Origin: Sipunculus nudus
Taxonomy: Eukaryota > Annelida > Sipuncula > Golfingiida > Sipunculidae
Reading direction: 5' to 3'
Length of the DNA: 64,000 nt
Assembly (NCBI GenBank): GCA_026874595.1
Contig: CM049306.1
Coordinates: 1,688,019 to 1,752,018 of the forward strand
The translations under genes were made by a program, and so were the position numbers. The notes beneath the pieces were generated by a model. It was given only the letters and a program-made list of their open reading frames with translations, searched no databases and had not been told where the DNA came from. The first letter of the stretch is position 1. The number at the start of each line of letters is the position of its first letter. Positions 10,736-22,100 of the stretch are shown here, piece after piece.

Positions 10736-12377
10736 AGGGCCCCGCAAAAGATGCAGTTATTATAAATTGAAGTACTGTGAATTTGGTGTACTTTGGTAGC
10801 CTGGGCTAAAAGAGTGATATTTGAAAATTAAAGAACCTGTAAAGAACAGCTGACATGCATAAACTGGAAGAAAAGATATGATAAAGTGAAAACGTTCAAA
10901 GCTATCAAAATAATGATATAAAAGAACTGCATGCATTTTAGTTTCTGTATTTCTGTATTACCTGTATCAGTTATTCTTGGTTGAAGTCTTGGCTGGGCTG
11001 TGTCAAATATTTTTCCAGCATTTGTATGTTGAATTGGCCTTATTATATGTGAGGCTTGAGTCTGTACATGAGCCTTGTAGTATTAGAGAGAGTCAGCTGT
11101 TGGTTAGTAGTGCAAAATGGTCATTCTCTTGAACTGAGATTCAGATGTTCTTGGGCTTGGGTCTACAGATGCGCTGTGATGTGTAGAATGGCTACATAAT
11201 GAATATCAATGTAAATTTGTTGATGGTCCCTATAATAGGTCCGAATTCCTTGAGATGTTGGAACTGGAGATAGATTTGTCCAAATATGGTCTAAATGAGA
11301 GCCACTGTGGTGCGTTGGGCCAGTGTATCCTTTTCTGGGGAATCTTCAAATTGTCTGTAAAAAATATGCTGTGAAAATGTAATGCCGCTGTACACGAGTG
11401 ACTCGAAAAAAGATTCATCCACTTCTGGCCTGCTGAAGGAGACACCAGCAACTGAACACCAAACTGTGTATTACTTTTTTTTCCTTCTGACCCAAATATC
11501 AATAAGCTTCTCCCTTAGGCCATGGGTGATACATCTTATGTTTGAATCCTATCCATTATGTTAGGGGAGTTATTATGCGGAAACGAATTTGATTGTTCAT
11601 CAAATTCTTTGCGGGTTATTGCATTAACATCATTTGAGAATTATCGCCTCTGTCAAGGTCATCCATCTTCGAACTTGACCTAGCCATTCATAACAAACAT
11701 TATTGGTGCAAGTTCAGTGAGTGTTAGTCAAATTGTTTGCGAGCTTTTTGGTAAACATCATTTTAGCATTATCACCTCTGTGACCTTGAAAATCCATCAA
11801 GGTCACCCATCTTCAAACATGATGTAGTTCATCAAAAGGTCCATCACTCGTGTGAATCTGGGAACCTTATATGAAATACTTTTTACGAGTTATTGTGTTA
11901 ACATTGTGTGTCCTTTTGCATGCATATTTGCTAAGAGAGTGCAACCTTACTAGGTGTTCAGTAACGGTTTTTACCGCATAACTTACAGAAAAATGGCTGA
12001 CTATGACCATATATCATGCCTCATTGCTGTTGACATGAGGACCTGTCCTACTGTTAAGGTGGAACAAACAATTATGGTTACAATTATGATTTCTGCCCTG
12101 CTGAAAGAGGGACCTAAAATTTAACACCAAACTGTGAATAACTTTTTTGACCTTTGACATCCGGACCCCAAAATCGATAGGGATCTTCCATAACTGATGG
12201 TTAATACATATTTCAGGTTTGAACTCAATCTGTCAATCCTATCTGGAGTTATCATCCGGAAAAGAATTTGTGGACGGACGGACGGACGGCTAGACAGACG
12301 GACAGACGGACGGACGGACAGACAGACAGACGGACAGGTCGATTACTATAGGGCACCCGCTTTTCAAGCGGGGCCCT
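10736..12377 (+). mobile_element. Family B repeat inserted into the integrase gene
   Basis: The element starts AGGGCCCCGC (10736-10745) and ends GCGGGGCCCT (12368-12377), a perfect 10-bp terminal inverted repeat, followed by five A. Its right end carries an (ACGG/ACAG)n microsatellite (12271-12337), then ACTATAG and a terminal stem-loop. The left kilobase is anonymous AT-rich DNA and the right part has GACCTTGACCT-like words. Integrase coding sequence stops at its left border and resumes at its right border, which shows insertion after the retrotransposon. It encodes no protein; movement in trans is inferred. Confidence 0.8.
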
Positions 12378-12378
12378 A
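12349..12378 (+). repeat. Family B 3'-terminal stem-loop
   Basis: TAGGGC, a bulged A, CCCGCTT, a TTC loop, AAGCGGG and GCCCTA form a 13-bp stem with one bulge, directly followed by AAAA. It has the same arrangement as the family A terminal hairpin. Confidence 0.85.
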
Positions 12379-12382
12379 AAAA

Positions 12383-12480
12383 TATCTGATGTCGTCTTTA
12401 AGATTTCTCGATCCCATCCAAAGATAGTCCATGCTGACAGGTTAAAGAGATATGTGGGAAAGGTCCCGGAGTCAAATAGT
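12383..12480 (+). pseudogene. Gypsy integrase C-terminus (resumes after family B)
   Basis: ISDVVFKI followed by KIVHADRLKRYVG (12421-12458) is the conserved end of gypsy integrases (VVH-x-DRLKPY in relatives). It continues the domain interrupted at 10735. The frame slips by one base before the proline-rich tail that follows. Confidence 0.85.
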
Positions 12481-13021
12481 GCACACCCAAACCACCGCAG
12501 GAACCGCCGGTAGAACCATCGACAGAACTGCAGTCAAACGGTGCAAAATCAACATCGCTGAAACCGCCCGTGAAACCGCCCAGGAACCAGCGGTAGAGGT
12601 AATACATGATAGAAGCAAATCGCCAGAACCGACCCTAAAACCGCCGGCTTTGTCGCCTGGAAAACTGTTAGCTACAGGGTCACGTTTCTCACAGTACCGA
12701 CCGTGTTGACACGAAGTGGCCGGCAAGTCCGTCCGTCAAGGTTTGATGTGTTAAAGGTGTGATGTCTGCGGACAAATTTGTAACTGTCGAAACTCGCTGG
12801 TACGGCACATCACAGTAACCAATACAGGGGAAAGATTGACATGTCGCAAGTGCAAGGCAGGATACAGAAGACCTGAGTATTCGAGGAGACATTTAAAGAA
12901 GGGCAAATGTGGGTCAAAGACAAAGACGAGATATACAAAAGGTGAACGTCACATGCAGACCCAGAATGTTGGTACAGCAACTAATTCTCGATGGGTGATG
13001 GTGGTTGCATATAGTGTGTGA
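12452..13021 (+). pseudogene. Proline-rich tail with two C2H2-type zinc fingers, end of pol
   Basis: In a single frame broken by two close stops (12708-12710 and near 12752), a Thr/Pro/Ala-rich linker (PEPTLKPPALSPG) leads to a zinc-finger pair. Finger 1 is CDVC, 12 residues, then His, with the last His position reading Asn. The inter-finger linker is TGERLTC, close to the TGEKPxxC consensus of C2H2 arrays. Finger 2 is CRKC, 12 residues, His, 5 residues, then Cys (C2HC). A basic tail follows to the stop at 13019-13021. Its position after integrase and before the 3' LTR makes it the likely C-terminus of this retrotransposon's polyprotein. A separate captured gene is possible. Chromatin or RNA binding would be the usual role; none is shown here. 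Confidence 0.65.
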
Positions 13022-13531
13022 CGATACATGTATGGGACAATAAATATTATGTATACATCAAGATGGAATGTTATAAGGCATGTAAAGTTGACTGTCGACG
13101 ATAGCAATGCGTGGCGTACCAGTGCTGGACCACGAGCAGACAGAGTCGAGATGATCTCTTGGGAAACATGGGAACCAGGCAGATAGAGACTTTAATGTCA
13201 CGAACTTTAAATACCCTGAAGAACATTATTTTTATATGAAGACCGAAGATGGGGTCTATACCGACGGCTAACTCAATAAACTATGTGTTTAAATTTTGGT
13301 GTAGTAAATAGAGAAGTGACAAATCCGCCTATGTTATTTAATTTTTCGTAATGTTTACAAAAATCGTTGAAATCATGTCATATATCCGCTCTAGTAATTT
13401 AATTATACATGTTAAGTCAGACGATTCTTAAAGGAACTACTCAGCTTCGATTTCAGACTCGGTAGCTTCCTCTGTGAACGTCTCATATGTAACTGCAAAG
13501 TCATTAACTAGTTTTATATCTTTATTTATTT
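13022..13531 (+). other. Gypsy 3' untranslated region
   Basis: No coding signal was seen between the zinc-finger stop and the purine tract. It is AT-rich with AATAAA at about 13038. It is taken as the untranslated 3' part of the element. Confidence 0.5.
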
Positions 13532-13543
13532 AAGGGAGGATAG
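13532..13543 (+). promoter_or_regulatory. Polypurine tract
   Basis: AAGGGAGGATAG lies immediately before the TGTAG that opens the 3' LTR, as expected for the plus-strand primer of an LTR element. Confidence 0.7.
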
Positions 13544-13651
13544 TGTAGACCGGACGGCGGGAGCTGTGTAGTAATGCAGAATAAACGTTTTATTTTCTTA
13601 TACCCGTGTTTTTGGACCACAAAGAAGATACCATCCTAACAGAACATTTCA
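13544..13651 (+). repeat. 3' LTR (108 bp, short)
   Basis: It opens TGTAGACC after the purine tract and closes ATTTCA before the minisatellite resumes. AATAAA at 13580-13585 is a plausible polyadenylation signal. It aligns with 4954-5042 of the 5' LTR with several indels, so the copies have diverged considerably and the insertion is old. Confidence 0.75.
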
Positions 13652-13960
13652 ATATGCGCAACTCTTCCCTTAGATATCAGATGTATCCATGGTTCTTCCC
13701 TCAGATGTCATGTATATGCGTGGTTCTCTTCTCAGATTTCATATATATGCGTGGTTCTTCCCTCATATGTCAAATATATCTGTGGTCTCGGACACCACAT
13801 ATTATATGTGTCGTTTTTCTATAAGATTGCCTATATGCAGGTTTTTCCATGTGATGTCATATGTAGCCGTGGTGTTTCCATTATATATCATTCATATCCG
13901 TGGTTCTCTGATATATCATGTTGTATGTGTGGCTCTTCCCTCAGATATCTTGTGACTCGG
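13652..13960 (+). repeat. Minisatellite, right flank of the LTR element
   Basis: About nine to ten degenerate units of roughly 32 bp with GTGGTTCTTCCCTCAGAT and CATATATATGCG-like words, the same unit as at 3575-3703. The array was split by the retrotransposon. Confidence 0.75.
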
Positions 13961-14232
13961 TTGCTGGTTTAACATCTACGGCGTTTGGCCTATTGTCCTC
14001 TTCGAAAGCGCTGTTACTAACAGCAGACACTAGAAATTAGGAAAATGTTGGATCATGCCATATTTAGTTTGCACTAATTACGATTGCGAATTCTAGTTCT
14101 AAATCTCTGATCCGTACCTTTTTCCCTCGGGAGAAGAAATGGCAAGTCGCGTCCTCTGTGACGAGAAGCATTTCAAAGCAGTGCGAGACACACGATTTGC
14201 TAAACTGATATGTCCCCAAACTCGTCAATGTC

Positions 14233-14545
14233 ATCGAGTGTAACATTCAACTTCCGATACACCAGTGAAGTCAAAACCGTATCGTGTTCCGTTTAATTTG
14301 AGAGAGATTATGTGATCAGAAATCAACGAGATGCTAGAGCTAGGCAAAATCGAGAAATCAGAGTCGAGTTTTGCGTCACCATGCATTATGCTGCATAAAC
14401 CGGGTGGAAAGATCAGATTCGTAATTAATTTAAGAAAATTGAACCAGTCGGTAGTGTTTGGTCCGGAACTGATGCCAGAGCCAGAAAGACTGTTCACAGA
14501 GGTAGCAGAAAATAGATACTTTACCAAGATCGAACTGACGGCGAA
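14233..14545 (+). pseudogene. Second gypsy RT fragment, different lineage
   Basis: After a short frameshifted KPYRVPFNLRE-like lead, an open stretch from about 14331 reads MLELGKIEKSESSFASP, then KPGGKIRFVINLRKLNQ, and ends near RYFTKIELT. These are the first RT blocks (fingers and start of the palm) of a gypsy-type RT. Block order and wording differ from the RT at 8173, so it is a separate element. Similarity stops near 14545 before the catalytic YxDD, so it is only a truncated scrap; the open frame beyond is unrelated and hydrophobic. Confidence 0.75.
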
Positions 14546-15225
14546 CTGTTGGACGGCGAGAAGCGCTTGCGTACCATGTGTATTGTGTATAAAACCTCCA
14601 GAACTCGAGGAGTACTTTCCTAAGTCACGTGCGCGACGAACTCAAGAGAATTGCAATTTTTTTTTATTATACTTTTATTGTTTATGTTACACGTTTTTTC
14701 TCATCTTTTTGAGTGTATGCGTGAGTTCAGCCAGTTTAGTCCATCGTTTTAAAGAACCTGGAAAGTCCATTCCTCCGGAGTTGTGACACTGACTTCAAAT
14801 GGGAATCTTTTAAAAAAGTACCTTCCAAAGGATGTTATGGACCCGTCATCCTGAGAGAACTACCATTAGCCACTGCGTCAAAAAGGACTTTTTTATTGTT
14901 TAGTAGTTTTTTTTCTGTATTTGCATGTGAAATGCTGAGAGGAAAGGCCATATTTGGTGGTGGTCAAATACAAAACATATGACTGCTGAACTTAAACTTT
15001 GACATGTTTGCCATACAGATAGTGAACTAGAATAACTGACTTAAGATTCTGAAGGTAAGAATTTAGAGATTAATGTTATTCTTTGCATGATTAAGATCAT
15101 GAATAACTATTCTGAATTTGTATAATATTATGTATATACAAGGCCTACAGGCCTAATGCGAACCTGTGCAATGCGATATACTTCAGGTATAATGATTCCA
15201 TGCTGGACCGTTACTTTTCAAGTAC
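14546..15225. other. Non-coding stretch, nothing recognised
   Basis: AT-rich DNA with T runs. The open frame running from the RT scrap to 14786 is low complexity and looks fortuitous. No repeat family was recognised. Confidence 0.4.
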
Positions 15226-16100
15226 ATGTGTGACAAAGATGATTGTAAGTGGCACCGCAAGTCTTGGGTACGAGAAAGCCAGCAAAGATGTATGGACATG
15301 ACAAATTTTAGGCAGTTACTTCAAGCCACTGTTAGGCTATGTGCACATATGCATGAAACAACTAGAAAACCGGTAGTTGACAAGCGACAACGTGTCTTCA
15401 CTGAAGTCAGAGTGGTAAAGGCTGAAGTGACGGATGGATTGAGTGGTATGTAACACTACCGCTGAATAAAGTCAACTAAAACTATGAGAAAAGGGCATTA
15501 TTCAATGAAAACACCTGTCTGGTCGACTAGAAAACTCTTCCAAATGGAATAACAGTCACATTTAAGACCAATACCTTGACCCACTCCTGAGATATGAGCA
15601 ATTTTCACCCAAAGCATATGTATGGATGGACGCCACGTGAAAACAATTGCAGATGGTGCCATGAATCTCGAGTACAAGATGGAGGAGTCCAAGAGCTATG
15701 GGTGTGCACAATTTCAGGCCAATACTGCAAATCACTCCTGAGAAAAGGGCATTAATTTATTTGACAAAAATCGGAAGATTAGTGGCGCCATCTGTTGGTG
15801 TATGTGACAACTTTCTAAGATGGATAAACATAGCAAATTTCAGATCAATACCTGGCTTCACTCCTGAGATATGAGCAATTTTCACGGAAACCACATGTAC
15901 GGATGAACGCCACGGGAAAATGGTTGCAGATGGTGCCACCAGTTTTGGGTACAAGAGGGTGGAGTCCAAGATCTATGGATAAGCACAATTTCAAGCCAAT
16001 ACTGCGAATCACTCCTGAGAAAAGGGCAATAATTTATTCTACGAAAACGGAAAGGAAAGTGGCAATACCTGTCTGGTACATACCAGATATCATTGTCATG
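15226..16100 (+). repeat. Degenerate copy of the family G repeat
   Basis: The block near 15370-15450 (GACAAGCGAC, then GGATTGAGTGG) matches the left part of the element at 56805. From about 15485 there are about 2.3 tandem units of roughly 255-275 bp, with GAGATATGAGCAATTTTCAC, GCAGATGGTGCCA and GAGAAAAGGGCA repeated near 15485, 15740 and 16017. An open frame at 15226-15453 (75 codons) overlaps the repeat-derived part and is not taken as a gene. Confidence 0.65.
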
Positions 16101-16269
16101 TAATTATACATTTCGTCCAGCAGATACTGGTTGCTGATCATCCAGTTTGTTTATATTTGTAAAGTAATTAGGGTCTGTGAAAACTTTCAAATATGGATGA
16201 ACATGCTAAATTTCATAAAAATACCTTAAGCACAGCAAGGAGAAACTAAACTGAACTGACATTTTCCAG

Positions 16270-16475
16270 GACTAGAGGCATTCATGAGGTGTCCACATGC
16301 AGCCTTGAGAGGCATGGCACCAATGAGGTGATCACATGCATCCTTGAGGGGCATGGCACCCATGAGGTGATCACATGCAACCATGAGATGCATGGCACAC
16401 ATGAGGTGTCCACATGCAGCCTTGAGGAAATGGCACCCATGAGGTGATCACATGCAGCCTTGAGGAAATGGAGGT
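16270..16475 (+). repeat. Minisatellite of about 36-42 bp units
   Basis: Five or so units carrying CATGAGGTG, TCACATGCA, CCTTGAG and CATGGCACC words, with length differences between units. Confidence 0.8.
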
Positions 16476-16767
16476 GAACTGACCTTTTGACCCCTGGCAA
16501 ACTCGGCTAATTTTTTGCATAGAATTTGGTAATGCTATCTCCTGCTATTTTTCGAGATAGTATGGGTTCACGTAAAGTCAACGGCCGACGCTATACCATC
16601 GCATAAGGTCACAGGTTCGCTAAAAAGAGATAAAAGAGTGCTGCTGAAAAAAAGAGTTGAAAATAGTAATGAGTGTAATTTTCAGGAAATCTTAAAAAAT
16701 GAATAACTCTTAAAAAAAAGAGCGATTTCGCAGACCTGGGATGGGTCTCTCAGTATCGTTACCTTTA

Positions 16768-17480
16768 TTAGGGCCAAGCTTGAAAAGCGGTGGTCAAAAG
16801 TGATCGCCTTGTCCGTCCGTCAGTCAGTCAGAAACTTTTTCTTTCACGCTCATTGTCTCAAGAAGAGTAAATTTGATCCTTCTCAAATTCATAGCTCCAG
16901 CTTTTTGACCCAATCTCAAAAACAATATGGCCGCCAGAGCACAGTCGGTGATTTTTTTCGCGCACAATAGTGTATCTCAAAGAGAATACATTTGTTTTTT
17001 TTTTCAAATTCACAAGGATGACTGGTGACTATGAGACCACTAGTTGCATTGAATGACAGACCCATCCACAAACTAATATGGCTGCCACAGCATAATCGCT
17101 GATTTTCTTTCGCACGCTGCATCTCAAAGATAATACATTTGGTCTATCTCAAATTCACATGAATTAATCTAATCAAGTCCAATATAGCTGCCACAGAATA
17201 ACTCTAATTTTCTTACAAGCCCAGAATTTCAGAGATATCTATGTTCGACCTTTCTCAAATTCACTGGAGCAATTGGTGCCTACAAGGGCTCCAGCTGTGT
17301 TGAATTAATTACGAAGCTGCCATATATCCAGTATGGCCGACAGAGCACAACCATTGCTTTTCTTTTATGAATATGCTGTGACTTTTCTAAAAAAATTTCT
17401 GCTAGATTATTTGCGGTTATACATTTTACAAATAAAATTTGGATCCATATAAAATGACGGTTAAAAGTCGAAACTAGCAC
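16768..17480 (-). mobile_element. Truncated family B-like copy, reverse orientation
   Basis: The segment opens TTAGGGCC then GCTTGAAAAGCGG, the reverse complement of a family B right end, followed by a (TCCG/CAGT) microsatellite at 16808-16830. Downstream are three to four degenerate units of about 170 bp (TATGGC-GCC, CACAGCA and CTCAAATTCAC words). The left end of the element is missing where the non-LTR fragment begins. Confidence 0.6.
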
Positions 17481-17924
17481 AGCTAGACACAAAATTTAGA
17501 CCCGTCTCCAACCTAGCCCTTGTATCGAAACTCATTGACAAGGTGGCAAAACAACTCCTTAAGCATCTAGCTGGAAACAATCTCTGCCCTGAATTCAAGA
17601 CCGCATACAAACTATTTCATATTACTGAAACAGATCTGCTGAGAGTAAAAAATGACATAATAACCTGCATGGATCACCAACAGCTTGTCCTTCTGCTGTT
17701 TTTGGATTTCTCGGCAGCGTTTGATATTAATGATCATTACATTATGCTAAATCGACTTTCGACCCGCTTTGTTCTCCGTGGATCAGTGTTAAACTGGTTT
17801 TGTACCTAACAGGTCGACTTCAACGTGTTACTACCATAGGTACAAACTCATCCCCAGCCTTTGGTTTATGGAGAGCCACAGGGCAGCAGTGTACTAGGCC
17901 GAATTCTGTTTACACTTCATACAG

Positions 17925-18168
17925 TTACTTAGGGTTAGATCATAACATCTACTTAGGGTGAGATCATTACATCTACTTAGGGTGAGATCATAACATCTAC
18001 TTAGGGTGAGATCATAACATCTACTTAGGGTGAGATCATTACGTCTACTTAGGGTGAGATCATTACATCTACTTAGGGTGAGATCATTACATCTACTTAG
18101 GGTGAGATCATTACATCTAATTTGGGTGAGATCATTACATCTTATTTGGGCGAGATCATTCGCAAACA
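17925..18168 (+). repeat. 24-bp minisatellite grown inside the RT reading frame
   Basis: Ten units in exact 24-bp register (TTAGGG or TTTGGG at 17929, 17953, and so on to 18145), consensus words ACATCTACTTAGGG and TGAGATCATT. The first unit joins motif B (ending FTLHT) and the last leads straight into the RT segment before YADD. Each unit is eight codons, so the flanking RT frame is kept across the array; each contains an in-frame TAG except the last two. The unit therefore looks like an amplified piece of the RT gene itself. Confidence 0.9.
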
Positions 18169-18596
18169 TTGTATCAAATATCTCATATGCTGATGATACA
18201 CAGCTCTATCTTCTGTTCAAACAATTTGATATGTCAGAGGAATCGGCTTTATCAAAATTACAAATATGTATACAAGAAATTAACATCTGGATGCATCATA
18301 ACAAACTTTAGACTCAATAACGATAAAATTAAATTTTCTTTCATTGGAACTAAAAAGCAACTAAAAACTCAAATCCAGTCATACTATGACTGAGGAAACT
18401 CAATTTAATCATGTGAATACTGCCACGAACAACATGACATCTCATATCTGTAGATCAGTCTTTTTCCAACTAAAGAACACCTATCGTATCCGAAATTACC
18501 TTACTACACCTAGGATAAAGTTCATGCATTCATCTCATCCAAGTTTAGCAGCCTCCTTTATAGGTTACCTGATGTTCATATTCAGGCACATCGTGT

Positions 18597-18681
18597 CTAC
18601 TGATATAAAGAAGTATGAACACGCTACAGAGTTGTCCAGGACGCTACTGATATAAAGAAGTATGAACACGCTACAGAGTTG
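18597..18681 (+). repeat. 38-bp direct duplication, 47-bp spacing
   Basis: The 38 bp at 18597-18634 recur exactly at 18644-18681. This is a local duplication in the non-LTR fragment. Confidence 0.9.
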
Positions 18682-19165
18682 CGCTTGAGCTTTTGCTGCT
18701 CATTTATAAATCATTACATGTATTGGCTCCACATATCCGTTTGAACTGTTGAATATACGGATGCCTGTACGATCACTTAGATCAGCATCTTACACAATCT
18801 TGTTTATGCCACGATCAAGGCTGGTGACCTGTGGTGATCTTTTGTAGTTACTTCTCCAAAACTAGGGATGTCTATTCCTGAAGATATTCGTATCACAAAG
18901 AATATTTGGGCATTTAAAAAGAACCTTAAAACATCCCTTTTTAAAGTAGCATTCTCTAAAGTTAACTTGTCAAAGTAATCAATTATCTTCATCCTTTTAG
19001 CACAGATTTCTTAACTTTATTTTATTAGGGTGACTTAATAATTTAAAAGTAATTGAGTATTTTAACTTGCACACTCTAAATTAATACATAACTGAGATTT
19101 ACCTGTTTAGTCTAATAATATTTATTTGATGTGAGCGAAATATAAATAAATTATCATTATATTAT

Positions 19166-22100
19166 GAGGGTCCCGCAGCCGCCATGGCGAGGGAATAAAC
19201 AAAAAAAATATTTTAAGATCTTTATACCTTCATCACTACATTTATACCTACTCCATCCATGAATGTAGAAGCATATTTGGAAGCGCACAAACTCAAAACA
19301 GGAGTGTTGTTCTTTTGCGAGTCTAATATGAATCATGTGACCAACATTTGCATAAAATTTGATGATGCTAGCTCCTAGAATTTCTGAAATTGTAATGTAA
19401 GCATATTTACTTGGCCAAATGACGAAGTTAAAGTTCCCGTAACTAAGCCATATTTCACCAAACAGTTAACTTGAACCATTCGAACAAACTGGAGAGACCT
19501 CGTTTCTAAGATAATTTCTGTTAAATGATACACAATATGGCTGCAGAGTTTCCGATAAAATGATTTTATATGTTTTCTAGCCTTTTCCCTGTAAAGTGCA
19601 AACCGCTGCAGATTTCACACAAAATAAGTTCTGTCCGATAACGTTTGACATGTTGCTGATAGTTGCATGACACTTGGCGATAATGGCTATTGCGTTTTTG
19701 AAATAGCATGGGTTAGCATGCGTTTTTGAGATAGCATGGGCAACGACGCACCATCGCATAAGCTCACAAGTTCACTAAAATTATGCCATGGTAAAAATGC
19801 GGAGGTCATTTACGGCGGTAACTGTACCAGTTATTAACGTGACAAAATTATGATCTAATTTTCGTGTACAATTAAACCCAATTCAAATATTGTTACATTC
19901 GGGGATGGGGGGGGGGGGGGTATACATTTAAGTCACTGTGCACCAAACAACAAAAGTCCGACTGATGAAGAACGGAATCATAGAAAAGCTGCACATGTCT
20001 TATAAGTGGTTGACCCTCAGAATCCAACCATAGGCCAGGCCCTGTGCCACATTACTGCAAGCATAACAAATGAGTCTTATGCTTTGTGGTTCTTGAAACA
20101 ATGTCATTGTCCCAGAGAATATAGGTCAATCTGTCAAAATTTCAGGTACTGAAGGAGATCCGATTCTTGTCTGGCTGTCAAGTTTGAACAAACATGCCCT
20201 GTTAGTTACATAGTCGGGCTCTAGGATGGGTGTATGGAGGGAGACCAATTATATAGCTCAGCAGGATCAACAGGTCAGGTCAGCCAAAAACAATCTGTAA
20301 CTGGTAGCTGTGAAGGGTAAATTACACCAGTACCATATAAGATCAAATATAATGTACTGATTGTACATAACAAATTCTTCCTTATGGTTTTACATTTAGC
20401 AAGACTGTTAAATTACTGAAGTAAATTACTGAAGGGACTTTAAACTGAGTGACCTAATGTGTACAATGGGAATCTACAGTCTAAATGCTTTGAACATACC
20501 ACATTAATTAAACAATAGACAATTTAGTCCACAACACATCAAATAAATAATTTATGCACAAAGATACTGTAACATGAAATAGGTTTTATTTAAAGCCTGT
20601 CTGTAGTCCCATCAATGAAGATTCAATTAGAGACAGGTCCACAAAAACTGAAAAACTGTGCTTTGAAAACCACATTAATATAAGCAGCACTCTCTCACAC
20701 AGTGACCCGTAGGGCATGATGCTCAGTTGATCAGCACAACACGTGACAATTACATGGCCTTAAAACCAACACAGAAACTTTTGATGATAATGATAAAATT
20801 CCACAACTATGCATGTTGAAAGATATATATATCTGATTGAAGATTGAACTATTTTGATTTTGTTTAACTTTGATCATTTAACAGTGGACTATGGGTCTTG
20901 TCACTCAGCTGACTAGCAGACAATATGGCCTAACATTCACATTTGTTAGTCATACTTTTTAAGGACTTGATAATCAATTTTGTAAAAAAATTCACAAGAA
21001 ACTCTTGAAAATCGAGGTCATAGTCATCAGTTTTCAAAGTCATCTGCAATACTGATTCTCGGTCCCTGTATCCTAATTTTGGGTTACTTAGAGATTTTAC
21101 TTTTACTCCCTGGATGTAAGGTTAGAAGTTCCCAGGTCTAGGTCAATTTATACCTTGCTAACAGACGGGCAGTATAAGAACATAGAACAGAAAGCCATTG
21201 GTATAGCTAAGCATGAATGAAAGTCAGCTGAGGTAAAAATAAATGAATGCAGAGCTAAAACTTTCACAATTTTGATGGTACCTGTCACTATCAAAGTGAC
21301 CATTAAACTTACATGAACATGCAGAACCCACACTTTTACAGTTGCCAACACTAGTCATGTACAACCAAAATGTCATCTAACATCAACAACCAATTTCAAA
21401 TTTCAAAGGTTTCCATTTTAAAAAAGTATCAAGAAACTGAAGTTTACTGCAGCAAAATTTCACACCTGTTAGAGACATGTTTTGATAACTGGCTAGTTCA
21501 ATTCTGTTCAGATTTTGTGAGCACTCAGGAATATATGTGTAAATAAGACCATTTCAATTTAATGATCAAATGGATATTGTATTCAACACATGATACAGAT
21601 GTCGGACTTCAAGGTACTGGGAAGGTGTCTCTCCCATGTCTGGCAGAACGTGTGTTATTTTGACGTAATTTCTTGGGTATATCTCTTGTGACCTAGTAAA
21701 AATTTCTAGATCTGATGGTTAATATTTGTGTCTTGCTAACATATCAACATTAAAATACAGCCAGAAGGTATCTTTTATTTTGTGCCTCTCTAATTAGGTT
21801 GGGAATTTTTCATGTAAACATACTGCTGATGTAAGGTCAAGGGAGAATGTACATGGACCAGAATTGTCAGAATCTATTCAGAAACAGATATGTATGAAGA
21901 GCTGGTGATTGAAAACTTGTGTTCAAAATGAATAAGAGAAAAGCCACCATACACAATACCAGATATTAACATTACTGCTATCATGTGTTAAACACGGGCA
22001 CAGAGGGAATACTCTCTTTACTGATCACCATCCTAGCCATTAAAATGCTGAGACATGTTAACTTTACATAAAAGTGTTTGAGTTCTACAAATAAAAGCTT

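Larger units (their letters stand above)
3704..13651 (+). mobile_element. Decayed Ty3/gypsy-like LTR retrotransposon
   Basis: In order on this strand are: a 5' LTR region, a primer-binding-site-like TGG word, gag, protease, RT, RNase H, integrase, a zinc-finger tail, a purine tract and a 3' LTR. The LTRs end in CA, and the element is bordered by ATAT on both sides (3700-3703 and 13652-13655) inside one minisatellite. That target duplication is short and AT-rich, so it is weak evidence alone. The order PR-RT-RH-IN is that of Metaviridae (Ty3/gypsy). Every reading frame is broken by stops and frameshifts, and two unrelated elements sit inside (about 5545-6460 and 10736-12377). It is a fossil and cannot encode a working polyprotein. 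Confidence 0.85.
17492..19165 (+). mobile_element. Non-LTR (CR1/L2/jockey-like) retrotransposon fragment
   Basis: RT blocks run FRPVSNLALVSKLIDKV (from 17492), a FLDFSAAFDINDH block (about 17700-17740, motif A), PQGSSVLG (about 17878-17900, motif B) and YADDTQLY (18186-18209, motif C). Thumb and C-terminal parts (FFQLKNTYRIRNYL; SPKLGMSIPEDIR; FKKNLKTSLFKVAF) follow in shifted frames to about 18975. The end at about 19135-19165 has an AAATATAAATAAATTATCATTAT tail like those of CR1/L2-type elements. The endonuclease half is absent, as expected from 5' truncation. It is interrupted by the in-frame minisatellite at 17925-18168 and a 38-bp duplication near 18600. Confidence 0.85.

Noticed and set aside
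14231-14527. 98-codon minus-strand frame
   Set aside because: Shadow of the gypsy RT fragment.
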